From: Krasilnikovozyma curviuscula
Taxonomy: Eukaryota; Basidiomycota; Tremellomycetes; Cystofilobasidiales; Mrakiaceae
Length of the DNA stretch: 64,000 nucleotides
Assembly (NCBI GenBank): GCA_014825775.1
Contig: MVAQ01000080.1
Location: 20,274 to 84,273, forward strand
Direction: 5' to 3'
Below the pieces are notes generated by a model. That model had not been told where the DNA came from, did not search any database, and worked only from the letters and a program-made list of their open reading frames with translations. The position numbers and the translations under genes are program-made. Numbering within the stretch: the first letter of the stretch is position 1; every line of letters starts with the position of its first letter. Shown here piece by piece: positions 24,701 through 34,800 of the stretch.

Positions 24701-27700
24701 CAAGCAACGGCTGATCCACTCGCCGTCTCTAGCTCGGAAAATACAATCGAAGAAAAATTGGCCTCATACGTCCACACGCCAACGGAAGACAACATGGAAA
24801 TCAGCATACCTCGAGCCGGCTCATTAGCAAGCGATCTTGTCAATGACATCGGCCTTGATCTTCATCCAGCTGCAGCTAATGAGTCAGAAATTGGGGATAT
24901 GACCGTTGGGGATGAGCTGAGTCGGTCAGTCGATGAACAGATTAAGGAGATTACTGATTCTGTGGAACAATCCGAGCCGCCGCCTATCGATGCCGTCGAC
25001 GAATCAAGCTCTCCTCCTGTTTCTATCGATAATAGTGAATTTTCTGAAGTCGTGAATGAAGATCCAGCAGCTCCAGAACCTGTTGCCCAACATATGGCCG
25101 AAGCACCCCTCACTCCCGTCTCGATCGATCAGTCTAACGGCGACCTACCTGAAGCGCAGGAAGAAGATGCCATTGACATTGCAGAAACTCTATCTATTGA
25201 AGATCCTGAAGGAGTCACACCCATCGAGGGGGTCGAGACAAACGATTTGATCAGCTCAGGCTCAGAAAAAATCATCCATGCCGTCAAAGAAAATGCAGCA
25301 CTGCAATCACCTATACCGGAGGAATCAATCGTCAGTGTGACTAAGTTTGCTGTTGAAGAAGATGGTATGATGGAAGTTGATGCTACGGAGGAAGAAGTCG
25401 TTGCTCATCTGGACGAAGACGTGTGTTCAACTGCAGAAGATTCAGTATCTCAGTCTGGAGATGTCAATATGGAGATGGAGGAAGCCAAAATTAAATCGGA
25501 AATCGGTGAGTTGTAATTTTTACTAATTATCTGGAGCCTTAGTACTTAGGCAATTTCTTTGATAAAGTGGATGAACCGAATCGAGAAGGCGTCAGCACTG
25601 CTCCCACCGGCTCTAACCCATCACCTGCTCGTTCTATTCCTGGTGTCAAAAGACCAGGTGAGCAAATTTAACTAAACGTTTGCCATATATTCTGACCTGT
25701 TATATCTTCTCACAGGCCTCTGGGACGAGGCCACCATGCCCCTGGTGTTCGACACTCACCTATCTCCCCCACCTCTCACCAAAAATGATCTCCATCGCTT
25801 CATTCCTGGAATGGAATCTGAATCAGGAGATTTCTCAGTGTTGGAGGATGATATCGTCTTTCCAGTGGGTGATGAACAAGGTGGCCATGAGGCTAATGCT
25901 TCTGAAGCTCCTTCTCCTGTTGATCAGGAAGCTGCTGTTCGTCAACTTGAGGAGGAGGCTGAGGCTGTCGATGATAACGCTAAGCCTGTACCTGAGGATG
26001 TTGAAGATGTTGTTAAAGTAAGTGATGATATTTTGAAACCTGTAAATCTTCTTCGTCTCGTTTCTTCGTTCCACCAAGTCTAACACTCAGTTTTGTTATC
26101 AGTCTGATGCCAGTACCACTTCTCAAGAAACGGTTCCGCTACCTCAGTCCGAATCTCTTGAAGTTTCCAAAGAGACAGAAACTCTTGAAGATGTCGATGT
26201 CGATTTCTGGACTGACGACGTAGTGGTCACTGCGCAGGAGGAGTCAACACCAACCGCACTCTCGGTAGTTGACCTTCCACCGCATTATCTCGCACCACCC
26301 CCCACGACACTAGGTACTCCTGCTCTCGACTTTCTGGCTCTCCCAGGTGCACCGAAATCTGAATCTGAAGTCGCTGTGCCTCCAGCGTCGGCCAGAGCCT
26401 CACTTGAACCGGTGACACACGAATCATTGATCACAGACGAGCCCTCAGAAGAAAGCGTCGATGATGTTATGGTAGGATCTGTTCCATTGAACGAGTCACG
26501 TAGTGCTTTCATCGATGCTGAGGAGAAAGAAACTTCGTCGGTGGCTGAAGGGGCTGTCCTGAACCTTCCAGCATCAGAAGAAGAGATCAAACCAGCAGTC
26601 GAAGCACTTTCTACGCCAGTTCTCTCTTTCCGTGCCTTGCATCCGAGAGGCGCCGCCGCTGTGTCTCCGATCTCAACACAATCACCCCAACCAAAGTCTC
26701 CTTCTCTTGCTACTCGCCACACTGTCACTCCAGCTCCAGCAGATCAAGCTTTCCCGAAATCTCCGTTGCCTGCATCTCGACGATCAGCGACCCCGGTTGG
26801 TCCTGAGGCGTCTTTACCAGAAGTCGCTACGGAAGCAATAGCCGCATCTGAGCGTTTAGTAACGCCAGTTGCCACTCCACAATCAAGTGATAACACGCGT
26901 CACCTTCATCACCATCATCATGGCTCAACAGTACATCGCACACCAGCTACCTCTCGACTCCTCCAAATGACGAACGAAAACACACCTTCCAGCCCAGCGA
27001 ACATCCCAAGCAGTCCCGTCACTCGCTCTCAATGTCGTTTTGAAATTCTCGAAGTGCCAACATCCACGGGTGGCTCAGTTCGCTTCGTCGTCCCTCATTG
27101 CGGGCTCTCCAACAAACAGTTCATTAAAGACGTTGACGCAAAGGAGCGTGGTGAAGCTTCTGAGGAGGAGAATTCTCGAAAAGAACATCTGCTTGACATG
27201 GAAGATCAGATAGACTTCGTTGCTCTCCAGACGCTCAAGAAAATTGTCGATCCAGATTTAGTCCGGGAGGGACATTGCTACGTGCTAAACAAAGATGTGG
27301 CTTCAACGGAGGATGAGACTGAAGGAACCGCGGGCTCATCACCTCAACTTCCAACATCTACGATTACTGAACAACTCGCTGAAGCGATGAGAGACAGCGA
27401 GGAGGAGAAACTTATTGTCGGCAGTACTGGAAGTGAAGATGACGAGATGCACGCCGACGGAGCACCCTCTTTGTTAGCTTCTTACAAGCGTCCACGAGAA
27501 GATGAAGAGGAGGACCAACAGAGATCAAACGATTTAAGTGAAGACAAGGTGATGGACGATGAAGTGCTGTCGGAAGAGCAGTCAAAACCCGCTGGACTAC
27601 CAGAGAAGAAACGAATCAAGATCGAACCGCCTGAAGAATTACTTGATAATGATTCTGAACCATCTTTTGCACCTGATCATGGATCAGCGCCGAGTAACGG

Positions 27701-27734
27701 TAGGAGTTGGTTCAGCAGTTGGTGGAGTCGATAG
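21797..27734 (+). CDS. Very acidic, low-complexity protein of unknown function (1,846 aa)
   Basis: Start ATG 21797 in AACCAAAATGG. Exons inferred with consistent phase: 21797-22571, 22639-22782, 22855-23232, 23286-25505, 25568-25657, 25716-26017, 26103-27734. Residues about 1-110 form a partly structured head (FDTFTGDDIESWSLALQEKI). Most of the rest is disordered Glu/Asp/Ser sequence with long poly-Glu runs, including one of more than 15 acidic residues near 22979-23040. Toward the C-terminus a compact block (about 27010-27290) reads TRSQCRFEILEVP and VRFVVPHCGLS and contains conserved-looking Cys and His. Basic patches such as PEKKRIKIEPP resemble nuclear localisation signals. The tail ends NGRSWFSSWWSR. 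This suggests a nuclear or chromatin/pore-associated protein, but no function can be assigned. Confidence 0.85.
22978..23055 (+). repeat. GAG/GAA purine microsatellite coding poly-Glu
   Basis: Imperfect GAG/GAA trinucleotide tract inside the acidic-protein gene, giving an almost uninterrupted Glu run. Similar shorter tracts occur at about 22198-22255 and 22458-22485. Such tracts are prone to length change between strains. Confidence 0.85.
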
Positions 27735-28016
27735 GGACCAACGCATTGCCGTTCTTCGCTGTATTTATATCAAGTCCTTTCGGTTTGTCATGTTTAATAC
27801 TATGAAATACGATACCATTTATTTTAGCGTTAATTATAGTAGCTGTTGAGAAAGATGAAGATGTTAACGGTTGTGGAGGGAAAAGTGTTTCGGGGTATTT
27901 CCAGAGTGGGACTCTACATATACCCACGTAGGCACATACCATCTGTTCCTAGGACCAGCAGCACCCACAACCGAAACCTCTGGCTCCAATGCAGCCCTGA
28001 TGTCATATACCCAAAA

Positions 28017-29377
28017 ATGTACTCAGTTCCCTCCAACTCTCCCAGCTTTGCGATAGAGACCTTCTCCCCAGCACACGCCGTGCTTTCCTCACCCGTCCGC
28101 TCGTCGTCCGACCCGTTCCAAATCAACACATTCGTCTCTGAGGCCCAATCAATCAAGAAAGTTGATGTGCCTCTACCTGCAGCTGCGCTGGTCAGTACAG
28201 CGAGGAGGCTCAAGGGAAGGTTGAGGAAAGACATGGCGTTTCAGGAGGTTCAGCAGTTAGTCAAAGTCGAACTAATGTTCTACAGAGGTCGAGTAAGTCT
28301 CGCCCCACCACACAAATGTTAGTTCTTCTATACTTACCGGAGGGGCTTTCTTATTTGTTTCCTAGGGTCTGATCAGCTCCTCGCGGTCATTTGTCTCGTC
28401 CGTGCTAGATATCGACCTCATTTCACCAGCTGAAGACAGCTTTGCCGTGGTACCGTGCGTCCTCATTTTGTTCAGTGAGATCCTCATTATGGGTCGGAAG
28501 ACGAAGAGGGGAGCAGCTGGAGTTCCCGGCGTCGAAGCAGATAAGCAGCGCGTGTTCGCTTTGGGGAAATGTACCGTCGAAGGTAAGTTCAGCCCCCCGA
28601 ATCGTTCTTCCAGCAGCTGAACAGACGAACAAATTATGTTATTTGATGCCCGTATGTGTTGATTGAATGGAAAACACTGAAAAAGAAACTGCGCATGGAT
28701 TTATATTGAACACGTCACACTCGCACCTGCACTTCCTCACCCCTCCCACCAACCCAGATTTCTGTGCCATTCTCTCGGCTACCATCGCCACGCGCCTTTC
28801 CCTCCTCTCGCTTCGCTCCCAATCGCATCCGGTACCAGCATCTGAGGCACCGACCCATCTACGCCGAGCAACAGCGACTGCACCCTCAGCGCTCAAACAA
28901 CACCACCACCCACCCGTCTCCTTTCCCCTAACAAACAACAGACTGTCGACTATCTCGCTAACACCCTCGCACTCCAGCAGTATCCGCAGCACCTCCTCCT
29001 CAATCACAACATTTACGTCTCAGCTCCCGCCCACTTGGGTCCCCAATGCCTCGTCCCCCTCGTGCCAAGTGTGCGGCAGTACATTTACAATTCTGAATCG
29101 AAGACACCACTGTCGATGCTGTGGGGGACTGATCGATGCAGGTTGCTCGAGGTTTAGAGAAAGTGTGTTTGGGAATAAAGGGAAGGTGAGGGTGTGTTGT
29201 GTGTGTAGTAAGGCGATGGAGGATGATTTGGAGGATGATTTTGAGGATGACGGAGAAGAGCGAGATGATGGGGAAGGGTATTTTGAGGTTGAAGAGAAGC
29301 GTGGTGTCGATTGTGAGGAGGTGGAGGAGGAGAGTGATACCGAGACAATTCACGGTGGTGATGATGATGCTCCGTAG
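28017..29377 (+). CDS. PH-like / FYVE zinc-finger protein
   Basis: Predicted phosphoinositide-binding endosomal protein of about 403 residues. Proposed exons: 28017-28292, 28366-28582, 28625-28651, 28686-29377. A PH-like domain spans roughly residues 60-195 (FQEVQQLVKVELMFYRGR, SFAVVPCVLILFSEILIMG, ALGKCTVE, HLHFLTPP). A FYVE finger follows at about residues 288-350: SCQVCGSTF, RRHHCRCCGG and RVCCVC. The usual W-x-x-D motif is WVPN, and the third Cys pair reads D-A-G-C instead of C-x-x-C. The C-terminus is strongly acidic. One ambiguity remains: 28583-28685 could be a single 103-nt intron, also in frame; the two-intron reading keeps a better PH strand but needs a 34-nt intron. No RhoGEF domain is visible upstream. 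An upstream in-frame ATG near 27850 would add an unlikely N-terminus. Confidence 0.75.
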
Positions 29378-29555
29378 TGGTCTTGAACAGCATTTTTTCC
29401 CTCTTCTTAGGAGTTTTAAATGGCTAGAATTGTATGAGAAAATTCACAAATATCTCTTTCTGGTGTGTACTTCTGATTAATTATTACCCTACCTGAAAGA
29501 GATGTCGATTCTATGCATTGCGATGCGCCAGCAGCCTACTAAAACAGCCTATTCG

Positions 29556-30503
29556 TCAAATTGCGATTCTTTCCTTGTCCTCAAATAGCATCAACACTGG
29601 ACTCTCCTTCTCCCTCCCCGCGTCATCATGATCCGCACTACCACCTTCAATGCCATCAGGGTCCAACAACCCAACGATCTCCTCCGCTTCCTCCAACCCA
29701 CCGACGCGAAGTATCTTGCGCCTTTCGTCCAGCCCGTCCTCCATCCAGGAGCCAACGAGAACAACTGTCGTTACCTTGAATGCATGTGGGAGGGCCGGCG
29801 TGAGAGCATCTGCTGACGAATTGTGCATCACGATCGCTTTCAACCACGGGGACGGGGCGAGCAAGTCCATCAGCCGGGACATAGGAAGATTTGAATATCC
29901 GTGTGTATCGGATTTCTTCGAAGTGGTGATGTCGACCCGGGCCAAGTTCGGGAACAGCGTCTGGTTTGTCGAAATAGTGATGAGGCGATGGAAGATAGCT
30001 TCGACGGGGAGGACGACGGGTGGGTCTTTGAACGCTGCCTGGGACATGATTGGTCTCACTTGGTGGTCGACGATACGGAGTGTTCTTGTCTGCGATAGGC
30101 AAGAAAGTCTGCGGTAGAGTCGATCGCTGTGAGATGGAGCGGTAACGCTGATGGTTCGAGGATTCCAGTGCCATTGGACGACGTTGTGGCTTTGAGGTTG
30201 CGGATCGTGATCGACCTTTGGACCTTGGTTTCTTGATAACGGGTTCATCATTACCTTCCTCCACCAGCTTCCAGGTTCAACGTCAATCAACCCTTCAAAC
30301 AGCATGCACCAGCTGTCGTCAGCGAGATCGAGCTCGATGGACTGGTATAACTGGTACTGCGCTTCGGCATACACAAGTTGTGACACAAACAGGAGAGAAT
30401 AGAGTGTTGCTTTGCGCTCGCGCAAAGAAGAAGGGAGGAAAGTGAGAATGTGAGAGATGACTTCGCTGGGGACGGGTGATGTGGACGGGGGAAGAGAGAA
30501 CAT
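29556..30503 (-). CDS. F-box-like protein (315 aa)
   Basis: Single-exon gene. The start chosen is the ATG at 30503 (MFSLPPSTSPVPSEVISHIL); the open frame continues upstream only through non-ATG codons and a low-complexity stretch. The N-terminus VPSEVISHILTFLPSSL...LYSLLFVSQLVYAEAQYQLY has the spacing of basidiomycete F-box domains: a Pro start, an LP-like segment, and later a C/S-x-V-S-x-x-x-hydrophobic turn. The rest looks like a degenerate LRR tail with no second domain. Members of this type are usually substrate receptors of SCF ubiquitin ligases. The call is moderate because the F-box is divergent. Confidence 0.65.
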   Translation of the reverse strand: MFSLPPSTSPVPSEVISHILTFLPSSLRERKATLYSLLFVSQLVYAEAQYQLYQSIELDLADDSWCMLFEGLIDVEPGSWWRKVMMNPLSRNQGPKVDHDPQPQSHNVVQWHWNPRTISVTAPSHSDRLYRRLSCLSQTRTLRIVDHQVRPIMSQAAFKDPPVVLPVEAIFHRLITISTNQTLFPNLARVDITTSKKSDTHGYSNLPMSRLMDLLAPSPWLKAIVMHNSSADALTPALPHAFKVTTVVLVGSWMEDGLDERRKILRVGGLEEAEEIVGLLDPDGIEGGSADHDDAGREKESPVLMLFEDKERIAI

Positions 30504-30995
30504 CAGGTGGCTGTCTCTTTCTTTCAGGGGAGTGCAAGAAAAAGGGAGGCTCGTTGTCTCTTTTAAAGTAAAGAAGGAGGAGAACGAGGCAGTGCTGACA
30601 CGTTTCAACGTGTCGCCGGTCGTGTGTGTGTGTCTTGTCGTGCTGGAAGGTCGAATGGACCTTTCGGTCGTTGAAGTGACGGGAGAGAAAAGAGACGGCA
30701 GCAAAACAAGATGTTTTATTTGTGAAAAGGACTTTTCTCAGCTTGGTCAAGTTGACGGAATCGGCACCGTGATCGAGAATAGAATGGGCCACTGCTTCCT
30801 TCTTATGCAAGTACAGCAGAGGAAATCAATTCCCCATATCTTGTGAGACTTTTATTTCCCATCCATTCTTATCTAGTCCTTGCTACCAAAATTCTCGGGT
30901 TGTCTTCCATCTGCAGGCAGAAAGCGGTTTGTCGTCCGTTCGAAGCCAGCCTTAGATCCTACACTCTTCTCCCAACCCGAAAGACTTTCTGGCCT
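30504..30995. other. Intergenic: promoter region of the F-box-like gene
   Basis: 492 bp between two minus-strand genes. It contains a short GTGTGTGTGTG tract near 30623-30635. No gene is supported; the plus-strand open frame here overlaps the complex I gene and looks like a shadow. Confidence 0.4.
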
Positions 30996-31486
30996 CTACT
31001 CGTCCAATCCATGTGGCTTCCATTGATCCTTCGGCGGCTGCACCTGCAGCGGTTCCCACCTAAGCGAAACGGCGTGTCGAGCGGGGAAGGGCATGGTGAA
31101 AATCAGCCCTCTTCTCCTTTTTTTCTAAAAGGTATAGGTAGAACGAGAACAACATACGACTTCCACTCGAGCATCTTGAGCACCAGATGGTTCTCCCCTT
31201 TCGCAACCTCAATCACCTCCTCAATCGTACCCACGTCCAGCGTCCTCTCAACCTCGTCGATACCATCGCCCTTGCCCGCCAGCGCTTTGTCGACAACGCC
31301 CAGGCGGTATTTGGTGATCGCCTCTGCGCCCTGTCTGTATACTGAGGTCGGAGGCAGGTGGGTGAGATCTTTGAGCGTCGCTTGGTACACCGACTGGAGC
31401 GCTGGCAAAGGCGAAGGGTGGATGGCCAGGCCTGCGAGGTGCGACTGGGATCGGTTTGAGAGGAGGCGGAGCGTTGGCTTCAGCAT
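30996..31486 (-). CDS. NADH:ubiquinone oxidoreductase subunit NDUFA5 (fungal 29.9-kDa subunit family), mitochondrial
   Basis: Accessory subunit of the matrix arm of respiratory complex I. Exon 1 is 31486-31158 and exon 2 is 31059-30996, joined in frame with a GTATGT donor, giving 130 residues. The N-terminus MLKPTLRLLSNRSQSHLAG is a basic, amphipathic mitochondrial targeting peptide. The core contains PPTSVYRQGAEAITKYRL and GTIEEVIEVAKGENHLVLKM, then the family's W-x-P-L motif (EWKSWEPLQV) split across the intron, ending PHGLDE. The protein is close to the short B13/NDUFA5 form rather than a long fungal version. Its presence implies a proton-pumping complex I in this organism. Confidence 0.9.
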
Positions 31487-31865
31487 TCCTATTCTCAGTG
31501 GGGTGACTGGGGGGTGAGTTGAATGTGTAGGGTAGTATGAGGGGAAACAATGCTCTGTAAGACGGGTTGGGCGAAAACTTCCAGTTCACGCTCGTTGAGT
31601 CCGGGTGGGGACATGTGGCGACTCAAGAGTACTGACTTACCCTGTTAGGAGGTATACAGGAGTTTTGAGAGCAGGGTAGCAGAGTGGATATTGATTTCGA
31701 CGATGAAATGATCAAGTCTTTTTGTTGACGTGTCGTTACGATAAGTGACCGCAAATTAAACCACAAGCTGAAGGCAAAGGATGCATTTCTACTAAAACAA
31801 CATATTATACCAAAAAAAAAACCAAGCTCAAATAACAACAAGCCTTCAAGAAATCCTCTCTTTAA
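31487..31865. other. Intergenic: upstream of the NDUFA5 gene
   Basis: 379 bp between minus-strand genes, acting as the promoter side of the complex I gene and the 3' flank of the SANT-protein gene. An A-rich run (about 31811-31820) may relate to 3'-end formation of the SANT gene. No coding potential. Confidence 0.4.
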
Positions 31866-34800
31866 CTACCAGAACCGCTGGCCACCCGCCAAAGACGAAG
31901 TATCGCCGCTCCCCCTTCTCTCCATCCGGCCCCTCATCTCAACACCGTCTTCTCTCCCAGCAGAGGGAACCGCCGCGCCAGCAGACAGCGGTCTCCCCAG
32001 TGGCATGCCGAACGGCTCGTTCCCCTCCGAAAGCCGCCTGCCCATCTGAGACTCGACCTGTATAGGTGGAGGTGGCAGAGTTCGGAAGCTCGCACTGGTG
32101 CCATCGTCGGTATACCTGATCGACGACGCTGACGAACTACTAAAGTGACCCGCACCAGCATCATACTCGCGACTGACGGGCACAGATGACAGCGGCGGTA
32201 GTATTCTGAAAGAGTCTGACGTCGATCGAACTGCTGCAGAGGGGAAGCGCGAGACAAGGCTCGGCAGCGTCGTTCGGGGGATATGCTGCGCTGCAGATGG
32301 AAGGTTTGTTGCAGGTGCATACGTAAATGCTGCTGGAGTAGTGGGTACCGGCGGGTCTGAGTGACGAGAGCCGTACGGCCTGCCAGAGAGGTCCAAGTTC
32401 GATGACGGGTGGATGGCAGACCAGGGCCTGTTGGAGGGTGTTGATTCCAAGACAGTAGGTTCAGCTGGTGGGGGGCTGCTCGGTACACCACCCCTCAACG
32501 AGCTTGTCTGCAGTCCGACCGGCGGCCTTGACGCGAGCGAGTCGTCGAACCATTCCTTAGCGGCCTCGGAGCGCGAGTCGGTCGATGATGGATTGTTAAG
32601 CAGGCTCATAATGTTGATGCCACTTCGAGGGCGGAGTGGTGGCTCGAGAGATGCGTGGCGTGCTGCTGGAGAAGCGGAACGAGGCAGCGGCGTGAACGCC
32701 GGCATTGGATAGGTCGGCTGAGGTTGAGATAGAACAGAAGGCTGCTAGGACATGGAGACGCTGATATCAGTACGCAATTCCATTCAGGATACAAGTGACG
32801 AGTGGCGAAAAGAAAACTCACGAAAGCAGTTTCTTCGTTAACCTGGGCGCTTTCCATTGAGCCGCTCTCGCTCTTCGTCTCCACTGTACTCCCCGCAGCA
32901 GCTTTACTCTTGACGGCCTCCGCAACCTCTGGGTCATCCTGGTGCGACTGGAAGTAGTTTCTCACCTGAACGGGTGTCTTACCGCTATTCATAAATTTAG
33001 ATATGGCGATCCAGTCTTTGCCGTACGTGCTCACGGCTGTCACAAAAGCCACCTTTTCCGTCATTGACCAGTAAGATGACGTGAAGTTGGGCTTCTTTTT
33101 CGAGGAAACGATGGGGGTACCATTGGCATCCTCGGTGGTTGAAGTTGAGTCTTTACCTTTATGATGCGACTTCTGTCGGACGGCGGACGGGGTGGATGTG
33201 GATGACGACTCATCGCCATTGGTTGCAGAGAGACGCTTCTTTGACTTGGGGCCTGGTTTCTTCCTGCTTTGAGTGACTGGCGTTGCTGGAAGAGTTTCAC
33301 CCGTGAGACCTCGTTCCATGTCTGCGGCGAGGGAGGCGAAGGATTCATTGCCGGGTGTATCAAAACCTTTGCTTCGTTTTGCTTCGGGGTCTGGGTGGGA
33401 TGAAATAGAACCGTTGTCCATTCTCGAGCGTTTCTTCGGAGCGTACTCGGTTGTACTTTTGGGAGTCGCTGGGGTGGAGGCTGAAGTATCCATGGCTTCA
33501 TCTGCAGAGGTGGACTGAAGGGGAGAACCAACTCTAGAATTAGCCGAAGATTGAGGGATCGTTGGAAGTTCATCGACAGTGTGCAAATTTCGAAGAAGAG
33601 ATGATCCTTTTCCACCTGAACCACGAGGTCGACCTGAACCTCTTTTACGACCTGACCCTCGGCTGTTTGTAGACGCTTTGTAGTCTTCTCTTTTTTTACT
33701 TCGGTAGTAATGAAGAACAACTTGGGTGGCCGTCTTGTTCGGAAGATACTCAGCAATTTTACCTGCGGAAGCCACATCGGTCAGAACAGAGGTCACAGTA
33801 AACATAACGACAGACAGAAAGGGACTGACCAAATTGCTTTGGATGAGCGACAAACTTTTTGTTAAAGATTTCCTGCTCCTCTTGGGTCCATGTACCGTCT
33901 GACTCCTCTTCACCAATTAGGTCGTAGAACTCGACTGGATCGGTAATGAGACCGTTATCGTCATCAAACTCATCCCCACCGTTTCCATCAAGTGACAAGA
34001 TCATATCTGGAACTGTTGCAGTCGTCTTCAAAGCCCTCATCGTTGGATCTCTCGAGTTAATGTCCTCCAGCGAAGCTAAGATCTGCTGGAACTCCGCCTC
34101 GGATCGAACAGCGTCTTGGGCAAAATATCCTAGTTCTTGATTTCTCCGGCTGGATCGAGCGGCACGAGAGCTTGAGTCGAGCATGAAGGATGGTGTACCT
34201 GGTGTGTGGGGCATAACACCTGGAGTGATCGGACCGTACATGCTTGCCATCGATGCAGTCCGAGATTGGCCCATTCCATTCATGGCACTACCAGAGTTTG
34301 AAGATGCTCCAGCCGCAGCAGCCGCGGCTTGTTGCAGAGCGAGCTTCTTCTCTTTCCTTGCTTCAGTCGCCTTTTCCATCTTGTCACACCGATCGAGCCA
34401 CTCATCATTGAGCCTCTTGTATTCCTCTTTAAGTCGTTGAGCCTTCTGGAGTTCAGCTGCGCGGTTCTGTTGGATCTTGGAAGCAAAAGTTTCGTACAGT
34501 TGACCTGTGGTAAGAGCAAGGTCTTTCTGGACCGAAGGCAAGCCAGCAAGATCGATAACTGTGTTGCTGATGGCTGGCTGCAAGGGCTGGCGACTTGGGG
34601 CTGAGTCGATGAGGGTGCTGTTGAGCTTCAAGATGGCGTCCGGGTCGAGAGTGGCGCCGAAGAGAGGCGTGTGTTGAGCAGCTCGAACCCTTGATAGAAT
34701 GAGCTCCTGTAAATCATCCGCCGTGAGCTCCTTCTTCTTAACAGGCTGACTCGTTGCCTCAAGCACCACCTCCATCTCCGGTGTAGCTTCTACTACAGAC

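Noticed and set aside
27914..28234. Minus-strand frame starting MSFLNLPLSLLAVLTSAAAG that looks like a small secreted protein
   Set aside because: It lies antisense to exon 1 of the PH-FYVE gene, whose plus-strand frame continues across a clean GTAAGT/CCTAG intron into PH-like and FYVE sequence. The apparent signal peptide is the complement of an Ala/Leu-rich coding stretch.
30504..30704. 67-residue N-terminal extension of the F-box-like protein
   Set aside because: It would start at a TTG codon and is low-complexity; the ATG at 30503 places the F-box near the N-terminus as usual.
30843..31517. Long plus-strand open frame over the complex I gene
   Set aside because: It is antisense to the NDUFA5 exons, which show clear family motifs and in-frame splicing.
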